Shown here piece by piece: positions 56,231 through 64,000 of a DNA stretch of 64,000 nt. Position 1 is the first letter of the stretch; each line of letters starts with the position of its first letter. The notes below the pieces were generated by a model. That model searched no databases, was not told the origin of the DNA, and was given only the letters and a program-made list of their open reading frames with translations. This stretch comes from Beta vulgaris subsp. vulgaris (taxonomy: Eukaryota > Streptophyta > Magnoliopsida > Caryophyllales > Amaranthaceae). The DNA lies in contig NC_079206.1 of the NCBI RefSeq assembly GCF_026745355.1, forward strand, positions 23,282,899 to 23,346,898. The letters run 5' to 3'. The position numbers and the translations under genes were made by a program.

Positions 56231-58092
56231 CATATTTGCTCCACCATTCCTCACTCAGTCATCACTAACAAATACACTCAAAAACCTCCTGAATTACCAC
56301 CGGAAAACGCCACCAAAAACACCCCTTAAAATCTCTTGTTTTCGCACAACTCTCTCTCACTCCTCTGTTTTTCGAACCAACACCACCACAGCACCACCTT
56401 CTGTGGCTGCCACCCTCCACCGACAACCACCGACGCCCCTCACCACTACCACCTTGCGCCAACCACCGCACCTTCGCCTACCCAGCCGCCCCTCTCCCTC
56501 GTCCTCATCTCTCTCGCTCAGCTCCTCTCTGCTCTCGCCCAGTTCTTTCTCTCTCCTCTGCTTGCTGCGTGCACCGCCAGACCACCGCTACAGCACCGAC
56601 GAACCCGAGCCCACAGTCGCCGGAGTTTCGCGCCTTCCGTCGCTGCCGTTGGAGCCTCAACCCACTCCCAACGACCTCCCTCTCTTGCTCTCTTGTCGAG
56701 TCTGCTAAGTTGGAGCGGAGGTATAAACATACCTCCCTACTGTTGTGTTTAATTTAATTTAAGTAGTTGAGCCCAAGAATCACCTATTATGACTCATAAT
56801 GTTTATTTTAGTTAAACTAATTGATTGGTTGGGCTTAGTGTTTTGGGCTGATTTTAATTAAATCAGTAAATGAAATAGATTAAATGAGATAGTTAAACTC
56901 TTTAACTCACTTGGATTAATATTGATGTTTAGTTAAAATATAATAAATGACTCACTATATAATACTCGTGATTCGATAATTAATAAACGATTAAACGATA
57001 ATTTATGTGATAATACTTAACAATATATGTCATATATATATAACCTTTGCAATTTGATTATTATGAGACTAGATTATGATTTTATGACTAATAAATGATT
57101 AAATGACGATGTAGTATGTTTTAATATTATATTTCATATAATTATAATATATCAATTAAAGAGTAATAGTAAATAAGTATAGTTTACTTGTTAAATTTGT
57201 ATATGTTAAGGTAGCAGATAATTATATACTAATTAAACTACAAGAACGTAAGAATTCTATTACGAGTTTTATAATTACAAATCATAAGTATAATCATGAA
57301 CCATAAGATTAATGACCACTGTTTTAATTTATAAAATGACGAATAATATGTTTAAAGGGACCCTATGACTAATAGAATGAAGTTTTGACTTAAAGTTTAA
57401 CAAAACTATAACGTTTTGAAATTATAAAATACGAAATGGTTATGGTAAGACGTCGTCCACAAATAATGAATTACGACTTAGACGCTAAGTTGTTAAGTGG
57501 AAAGAATGCCTACGACTTTTTATCAACCCCCCAAGACGTTAATATATAAAACTCCTACACACCTCCTAAAATGGAAACATGCGTGATGGAAATGGATCAA
57601 AAAACTCAGAATTCCGAATAAAATATTAATAAGTCTTCATTAATTCCTGAATTGATTATTAGATTAACAAGGAAGAGATATTACAAGCCTTCCCCTACGA
57701 TCAAGGTTGTTAAGCAGGATTCCAGGTAACGTCTACTGCTAACACCCGCACTCCCCTTCCAACTACGTTTTATGATGCTTTTATATAATGTTTTATGCTA
57801 TGTTTTATATGGTGTGCGGGATATAAAATGTGCGATTATGTAACGTCTACTGCTAACACATGCACTCCCCTTCAACTACGTTTTATTGTTCTTTTATATA
57901 ATGTATGTTTATATGGTGTGCGGGATATGAAATATTTTGTAAATGATTTGATGACGTTGTGCAATGACTTTACTATGATTTATGAAAATCAATCAAAAGA
58001 AACGAAACATGATAAATGAAAGTGAAAGATGGTGAATGGCAGTACTATGTTCTCTAGGCCGTGCACGTGTCATTCTGTTATCTGGCGGCAAC

Positions 58093-58236
58093 GCCACCTT
58101 CTGATGGGGGACAACGTCCTCGGTGGCACCCGCATTATGGCATTATATGCCACCTTCTGATGGGGGACAACGTCCTCGGTGGCTTTGCCTGGCATTATAT
58201 GCCACCTTCTGATGGGGGATGAATATTCTCGGTGGC
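58093..58236 (+). repeat. Three tandem hairpin units in the solo LTR
   Basis: Units at 58093-58127, 58149-58183 and 58201-58236. Each is GCCACC, a spacer, GATGGGGGACAACGTCCTC, then GGTGGC; the third copy is altered in the loop. They pair as 6-bp outer and about 5-bp inner stems. Counterpart of 10611-10774. Confidence 0.78.
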
Positions 58237-58974
58237 TATGCCTTCTCTGTACTCGTCAAAGTAACCAAAGAAAGTTTTCTGATAATGAAATGGGATAATG
58301 GAGATAATATGAACGAAAATGACTTTCCTGATTTGAAGTATATATGTTTACGAAATGATTTTTACTATATTCTCTTCTCCCTGTTTGCAAATAAAATGAA
58401 TTGAAATGAATTTACGTTGTTAGAGTAGTATGTTACTGAGCCTCGGCTCATGACGTTTTGTTTTTCTGTTTTAGGTATGCATACGAAGATGGGATGACGT
58501 AGCAGTGAGGATTAAATTACGTTAATTCATGCGACTATGACGGTTATGTAATCCAAGTTTATGATCACTAAATTACGTAACATTAGCTATGCTTAAGCTA
58601 TCTATATATATATTTTTAGAATTACTAAAACTATTATAGAAGTTTAGTTATATGAAAGAATGTTGCCTTGTACTTTCCTGTGTGGAGAGTACGACAGTGA
58701 CACATCGACTAAGCTAGGAAGGTCTTCCGCTGCTAATCATTGTAATTAATTAACCTAATAGTGATGCTTAAAAGTCGGGGCGTTACATTAAGACTTTAGT
58801 ATATGTACTTGAGGTCTCGAGATCAAATCTTATATTACGCAATTTCTAAATTTTTTTATTGTACATGGATTACATGAACTAAAACTCTCTAAGAAGAGCG
58901 CCAAGTGGCACAATTTCTTGTTTATGAACGTCTTTTAATATATTTATATAGATACAGATATCCTGCCTCGATTT

Positions 58975-59960
58975 TGCTTTTCAGGCAAAAAGTATGAATA
59001 GGAGTTAGATCATCCTTCTCTTAATTGAGTAACCTAACGAATCAAGAAAGACGACATGATCTATGGTGGGATCAACTCTAGCAACAAAGTCAACCTTGGT
59101 AGCAGAAGATAGTGTTTTGGATAAAAATTTGCTACTCTATTGGCTTCTGCCTTCTTGAAAAAGTAAGCTATACAGTAAAAAGACAAATGTGTGAGTAGAT
59201 ATTTGGTATCGTCAATGAGGGTTTCAATAATCCACATACAAGAGTAAAGGAATCTTAGCTTGAAGGATTCACATCACTACTTGATTAGTTGATTATCGCC
59301 TTCCATAAAGATTTTGAATTTGCTGAGACTGAGCCAACATGAGGCCATTCATGAGGTCCCAAGCTTCTGCAACAAGAGTTGACACGAAACAAAACTTATA
59401 TGCTTGTGCCGATAAAAGATTTTCAGAAGCATAGCTCAAACAGATGCCGAAGAACCAATAACAGAATCATTAAAATTTAGCTTAATAGCCTAGATTTGGT
59501 GGATGCCATTGAACAGAGATGATGGATGAGAAGGGAAGAAATGGTGAAGAAAAAATCTACTAAAGTACATGAGATCCATTGCATATGTCATGCTTTATAA
59601 TAGATGCAGTCAATACTACAAAGATTATTTTCAAAAACAATATAATTACGTACTTTTCAACTGCTCTAAAAGGTGTAATTAATGAAATGAATAACCTTTG
59701 AATGAGAGCGAAAATAATTCAAACATTGTTTCAGATGAGGAGGAACAATATGAGTCAGTTTCAAAAAACTATAAGAAGAGGCCGAGAAATGTGAATCGTA
59801 GGACAAGAAGAAAAGAAATGGTTTAGTCTCAGACTTGTAGTGACAAAGAGGACATAGAGAATAAATTGTAATCTTTCTTTTTATAAATTTGTCATTAAAG
59901 GGAGACATTTTGAAGTATTTACCATAAAAAAATCCATGTTTTGGCGCAATAACAAGCATC
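58975..59960 (-). mobile_element. LINE 3' coding remnant
   Basis: Minus strand. The zf-RVT-like segment at 59959-59666 (APKHGFFYGKYFKM, LIKRKI-like spacing, SLCPLCHYKSETKPFLFFLS) is followed by RNase H remnants down to about 58990 (EAWDLMNGL; VDPTIDHVVFLDSL). Frames broken; inactive. Confidence 0.7.
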
Positions 59961-60600
59961 CAAATCTACTGAGAAGGCTATAGTGGAAATGTAGTTGTGA
60001 TATGTTATATTTATGTATAGTTTTTAGATGCATTTAGGTTGCATTTTAGAGCATTTTGATTCATATTTAGGCTTATATTGCATTATATTCTTAAGCTATA
60101 CTTTTGGTATGTTTTCGTGTTTTATTTTGATGAATTTCATGTATTGAGAACGTATTTGAAATATGTTTAGCTAAGCTGGAGGATTAAAAACATTTGAAAA
60201 GTAACAAGACTTGTGGTTCATTACTATAAAGGGGGTGGGGGATTTGGAAATCCCTCTTGCAAGGGACAAGACTTGATCCCATAAACTTTAGGGTCGGAAG
60301 TGATTCTAACCCCATTAGGCTATCACATGTGGCTCAATACTATACAAGTTTTAGCTATGTCAATCTTTCACTTATAGAAAAAAACTAATGTTAATTTTCA
60401 AATGAGTGGTTAGATAATTTTTAACCCAAATGCCGAAAATTTTAAAAGGCTAAAATTCTCCTTGGATCCCATGACATCTTCCACAAGGCGAGAGATATTC
60501 TCTTGAACTGTTGAACATAACAACTTACAAAAGTCACAATGCTAGTATGATTATGAGATGAAGTAGCCGTTAGGCAACCTCTTTTTCCTCACTTGCTCAT
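59961..60600. other. Intergenic, possible LTR and SINE fragments
   Basis: 60000-60210 (GTTTTTAGATGCATTTAGGT) resembles LTR starts of plant Gypsy elements. 60225-60345 on the minus strand has A-box-like ATAGCCTAATGGGG and B-box-like GGGATCAAGTCT. Both calls are weak. The rest, immediately upstream of the gene at 60691, should contain its promoter. Confidence 0.3.
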
Positions 60601-60690
60601 CTTCTCAAGTCGGTGCGCAAAATTCTACTGACTACTCAATTGAATTTCTCTCTCACAAACACACAAATTTTGGTGCTTGAACAAACAACA

Positions 60691-61482
60691 ATGGCATACA
60701 CAGACGAATCAGCAGTGGAGCAAATTCTTGCAGAAGCAATGGACCATTGTGTTCTTGAACAAGTTGCCGCCATTAATTGCTCATCTTTCTCTCACTCTCT
60801 TCTTCCTTCTCACCTTGAATCTCGTTTCCAACGCCTCAAAACCTTTCCTTCTTCTTCTTCTCACCCATCAAAACCCCACCTCGCTCCTGACTCAGCCAAC
60901 GAGTTGAACAACTCAGTCAACGAGCCGAGCAACTCAGCCAACGAGCTGAGCAACTCAACTAAACCCATTTCTGATGATTTTGAGAAAACCCCAGAAAAGG
61001 AGAGGAATTCTAAAGGAAAATCTCGAACTGGGTATCTATCTTCTCCATCTGGGTCTTCGAATTCTTCATCTGGGTACTTAAATTCCCCCAAATTTAGGGT
61101 TAAACAAGGAGGTAAAAAGGATAAAAATAATAATTCTTCCATATCTAGTTCACTGTCTTCGGATTCTTCTACAAAAAGAGGGGTGAAAACTGGTTGTTTC
61201 TGGTGTTCTCCAAAACGAGTTTCCAGGAAAAAGAGTGTCACTCGAAATGGGGACTTTGAGCTGAGTGATGATTGGGGGAAACATGATGAAATTTTGAGTG
61301 ATTTGAAGTCGTTTTCGTCGAAACATCAGAAGAAATTGATGAAGATTGCAAAAAAGGAGGAAGATGAGATTAATAAAGAAGCAGAGAAGATAGTTAAGTG
61401 GGCTAAACAAACTTCTGCAAGGTTGGATTTTTCCGTAGTTAATGATGATGATCTTAGTGATGATAATTTTGGGCTTTATTGA
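60691..61482 (+). CDS. Uncharacterised plant protein, single exon, 263 aa
   Basis: Start chosen at 60691 (ACAACAATGGCA, good plant context). An in-frame ATG at 60613 would add 26 residues that look like translated 5' UTR. The N-terminal 50 residues look folded (ESAVEQILAEAMDHCVLEQV, HLESRFQRLKTFP). Residues 65-150 are low-complexity Ser/Asn/Glu with a tandem SANELNNS-type repeat. Residues about 165-190 form a basic block with TGCFWCSPKRVSRKKS. A Lys/Glu helix follows (SSKHQKKLMKIAKKEEDEIN, KEAEKIVKWAKQTSARLDFS) and an acidic tail. No signal peptide or membrane segment. Uninterrupted frame and domain-like ends support a real gene. Function not recognised. Confidence 0.8.
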   Translation: MAYTDESAVEQILAEAMDHCVLEQVAAINCSSFSHSLLPSHLESRFQRLKTFPSSSSHPSKPHLAPDSANELNNSVNEPSNSANELSNSTKPISDDFEKTPEKERNSKGKSRTGYLSSPSGSSNSSSGYLNSPKFRVKQGGKKDKNNNSSISSSLSSDSSTKRGVKTGCFWCSPKRVSRKKSVTRNGDFELSDDWGKHDEILSDLKSFSSKHQKKLMKIAKKEEDEINKEAEKIVKWAKQTSARLDFSVVNDDDLSDDNFGLY

Positions 61483-62089
61483 TTCAGCAAATATTGGTTC
61501 AAATAATAATATTCCAATATGGTTTGGTTATTTGTAGTAGTAGTATTGTCAGTTAGTAGTTATACTTTGGTTCTATACTTGTTAATTGTTACATAGAAAG
61601 AAAACAGTTCTGCAAATTGTGTAAAGAAGGAACTTTTTATATAGAAATTGAGTTGCAAGACGCATACTATTTTAATTCTATTACTATATAGTATTTTTTC
61701 CCCCTTGTTGCTAATTTAGATATATAATTGAGATGGCAATTATCTCTCAAGTGTTAATGTCTTTGGTTTCTTGTGACCTGGTAGAGAAGGTGACATGATT
61801 ATGGAAGAGAAATTAGGTAATTATTTAGTTGGTAAGACAATGGAATATATTGAAGCTTAAGTTACTCAGTTGTTGAATTTAAAAATCTAGTGTGAACAAA
61901 TATAGGTAGGTGCACTTTCGAGTGTGAACAAATTTCATATTAACTGGAGCTAGAAAGATGGTATTTGTCCACAACTCATTAAATTTTGGCAGCTTCTTGT
62001 TGAAGTGCAAGGGAACATTAACTTAGTTGTTCAAGGCTTGAGCAATACAGAGCATTGTGAAGAACATTATCTGATGAATGGGCATATGG
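61483..62089. other. Intergenic between convergent genes
   Basis: Holds the presumed 3' ends of the gene at 60691 and of the minus-strand cyclase gene. No further gene supported. Confidence 0.4.
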
Positions 62090-62609
62090 TCATTGAATCT
62101 GAAGCACTCGAGTGCGATATTCGCCCAGAGCCCAAATCGGGAAGATGTTTCTGTACGCAGCATAAGTGATCATGCAGTTCCTGTTGAAAACACCCATGAT
62201 CTCCTGTAATAAGGAAATGAACCAAAATGTCAAGGTGGTAAAAGTGATTACTGAAATAGTGAATTCGCACTATATATTTCAATAACATTTTTGAGGAAAA
62301 ACTGTACCCAAAAGGAAAATTTCAAATACAACATCCCAACTTTAATCTCGTCTAGATGACTCCAGAGAGGTCTCAGATATATGCAATCTTACCCTTTATT
62401 CCTTCGATATCAACAACTATAGAGGTTGTTTCCGAAAGAGTAAGACAATTCAAATGCTAAAATATAAGATATACCAATTGATGATGCTTTGTCACATGAA
62501 TGACATAATTTTTGAAAAGATTAACCTGTTGTGGAAAATCTCCATTTGGCATTTGGGAATTGATCAACACTTTTGCTGCTCGGTGCAACGGCACTGGATC
62601 TCTTTTTGC
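62090..62609 (-). CDS. Cycloartenol-synthase-like oxidosqualene cyclase, last two exons (partial)
   Basis: Minus strand. Exon 62526-62609 gives [20 protein letters not shown] and NGDFPQQ, with acceptor TTGGTGCAG and donor CAG|GTTAAT. Exon 62090-62203 gives [20 protein letters not shown] and [17 protein letters not shown], then a stop at 62090-62092. Both exons are in phase. This is the conserved C-terminus of plant oxidosqualene cyclases; [10 protein letters not shown] and ALGEY fit cycloartenol synthase better than beta-amyrin synthase. Full enzymes are about 760 aa and make cycloartenol from 2,3-oxidosqualene at the ER. The preceding exon is not seen in the 1.4 kb to the window edge, so the intron is long or this is a truncated copy. 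Confidence 0.85.
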
Positions 62610-64000
62610 CTGCACCAAGTGGTAATATACATTGAGAAGGCGATTTTAGACCTTAAAAAGAAAATAATTAACCCGTACATGAAAGTCCAGATCAATAGTT
62701 TAGCACTTCTGATTAGAGGCAGCATAAGACATGACAAAAATGAAAATACTTGGAGCCAAAGGATTGGAGTTCCATTTATTTCATCTAGTTAACTGAAGAA
62801 TCATTTGAATGAGTCAAATCAGATTAGCATGCTACAAAGAAGACACTAGTACTATCGTTGCAGATTTCTTTATCTAATCAAGTGAATTCGATACAACTCT
62901 GAGCTTCTGATGTGTATCTCCTGATGGGTTGAGCTTAATACAAAATAAAATTTTGAAATTTCTATAGGCAACTCTGTGGGAAAGATGAAATGGGCTATAT
63001 CAAAATTTTAGAGCGCGAAAATCAAAACCAGCAACCTCGTGCAATTCAAATGGAAAGAAGATATCACTTAATAAAGCCATTAAAAGATTGTCGTCCATAC
63101 AAAAGTGTGAATACTGTAACCACTCTAACAAACTTCAAAATTCTGAGGGAACATGCAGCATCATATTTTACTGGCACATAGTTATTGTAGACTTGAAGGT
63201 GAAGTGAAGGAAAAAGGTTCAAGGAAGTCCGTCAAAGCGACTTTAAGAGTGATACTAAAGACGAAGATGATAATGGAGGAAGACTTAATCGAAACCCATG
63301 CTCCTGTATAAAATCTGAAACGTGCTAATGTTAGAAGTGTTACGCAAATTAGCTGCACGTGAAATCATGATCAACATTACCCAGAGGAGGCTTAGGTAAA
63401 ACAATAGCATAAATCTTTGGCAATCCTGTGGGGGCTTATTGAGATATATAGAGACAGGAACAGTGTGCAACTAATGGCAGATTTAGGAGTAGGCTACCAG
63501 AAGAGGTGTAAGGCCTGTTGGGAAATAGTCCGGGTGGCGTGGAGCTCTAGCAAATAAATGGCTTCAATAAAAAAATAATAAGAGGGTTGAGAGGGTTAAG
63601 CGTGGAGTTTAAATAACTCTAAGAGAGCCTGTAAAAATTCAATGAAAAGTGAAGCAGAAAGATGGATGAACCAGAGGAGATGAACAATGTAATGATGGTA
63701 GTGGCTTTGTTTGGGGCTGAAAACCTGGACCTTAAGTGAATAGCTCATGCTAAAGTTAGCTCCACAGGCTTGAGTTGACTATGGCTCAAAGATGAAATTT
63801 ATGGTTCCAATTAGATATTGAACCCATGTACAACGAGTAGTGCACAGTGGCTCAGCAGGGTATATGAGATGGTAAAAGTTTATGCACCTTCCTGAAAGTT
63901 TGTACCTTCACTTGAAGGTATTCGCGGAGTATTGTAGACCTAGAAAACATTTTGCTAGTAGGAAAGGAGAAATTGACATAATCGGTCCCAACTATGGCCG
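62610..64000. other. Unassigned sequence upstream of the cyclase exons
   Basis: Either a long intron of the cyclase gene or unrelated sequence. I could not find the expected upstream exon (GGW-type motif or AWAML/ALI block) in any minus-strand frame. Short open frames at 62990-63181 (plus) and 63285-63470 (minus) show no recognisable domain. Confidence 0.35.

Larger units (their letters stand above)
55805..58787 (+). mobile_element. Gypsy solo LTR (2983 bp)
   Basis: TGTAATATCCCGAAAATTTA at the start, AGTCGGGGCGTTACA at the end. A perfect 5-bp target duplication TTAAG (55800-55804, 58788-58792). It contains a TATATATACC box (56221), a GC-rich leader (about 56330-56710), a palindrome GGAGGTATAAACATACCTCC (56717-56736), a duplicated GTAACGTCTACTGCTAACAC (57727 and 57840), tandem hairpins and an acceptor-like TTTTTCTGTTTTAG (58461-58474). 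No internal retroelement region. Same family as the LTRs at 2758-11324 and 29341. Confidence 0.93.
55785..58965 (+). mobile_element. SINE-like repeat split by a solo LTR
   Basis: The left piece ends CTTAGTCTAGTTGTTAAG (55787-55804), the right piece starts TTAAGACTTTAG (58788). Setting aside the LTR and one TTAAG gives a repeat like 53655-53840, including GAGATCAAATCTTATA and GCGCCAAGTGGCACAATTTC. The LTR therefore inserted into an older SINE. Confidence 0.65.

Noticed and set aside
56202..56757. 168-, 138- and 62-codon open frames as a proline-rich protein gene
   Set aside because: They overlap each other in different frames within a GC-rich LTR leader. Equivalent LTRs do not preserve any one frame.
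62990..63181. 63-codon plus-strand open frame
   Set aside because: No domain, no start context or splice support. It may lie in an intron of the minus-strand cyclase gene.

Overview
The window is plant nuclear DNA, a eudicot by gene content. Genes have introns with GT-AG borders. Plant-type Copia, Gypsy, LINE, hAT, Mutator-like, CACTA and Stowaway elements are all present. Caryophyllales is a guess from the look of the elements, not shown. There is no bacterial or viral operon and no CRISPR. Only two ordinary host genes appear complete (an SH3P-type gene and a small unknown gene). A cycloartenol-synthase-like 3' end is visible at the right. Everything from 1 to about 45.8 kb is nested transposable elements. 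Coordinates come from reading the sequence; protein identities rest on motif recognition without database searches.

Layout. 1-1160: LINE remnant. 1359-25511: a broken repeat-type gene (exon pieces at 1359-1451, 2576-2757, 11325-11451 and 25021-25511) split by two Gypsy LTR insertions. The first insertion (2758-11324) is a forward LTR complex holding a Stowaway MITE, a 1.3-kb Mutator-like foldback element and a truncated hAT with a ZMYM/TTF-type transposase. The second (11452-25020) is a reverse-orientation solo LTR. It holds a non-autonomous Mutator-like element (11869-17100), itself carrying a 4.2-kb RICESLEEPER-type hAT (12320-16496), and a separate 5.87-kb Mutator-like element (17228-23096). 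That last element has good TIRs, a 9-bp target duplication, a decayed transposase and an apparently intact GRF zinc-finger gene.

26-34.9 kb: a decayed Copia element interrupted by a Copia solo LTR (27163-27440) and by the 3' end of a chromovirus-type Gypsy element. The Gypsy LTR in turn carries a CACTA element and a GC-rich hAT-like MITE. 35241-45809: a 10.6-kb Sirevirus-like Copia element on the minus strand with both LTRs, PBS, PPT and a long extra 3' region. It is saturated with the hexamer AGGAAC/GTTCCT.

46259-52800 (minus): a ten-exon SH3P gene (BAR plus SH3, 358 aa), whose introns hold a MITE, a LINE-type insertion, two foldback repeats and a perfect 26-bp-arm hairpin. 53.4-60.6 kb: MITEs, SINE-like repeats, a 2983-bp solo LTR with a perfect 5-bp target duplication, and a LINE remnant. 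60691-61482: an intact single-exon gene of unknown function. 62090-62609 (minus): the last two exons of a cycloartenol-synthase-like gene, convergent with it.

The most unusual signals are the AGGAAC saturation of the Sirevirus, the intact GRF gene inside a Mutator-like element, the tandem hairpins and possible leader intron in the Gypsy LTR family, and the retroposon whose target duplication copies a splice donor of the SH3P gene.
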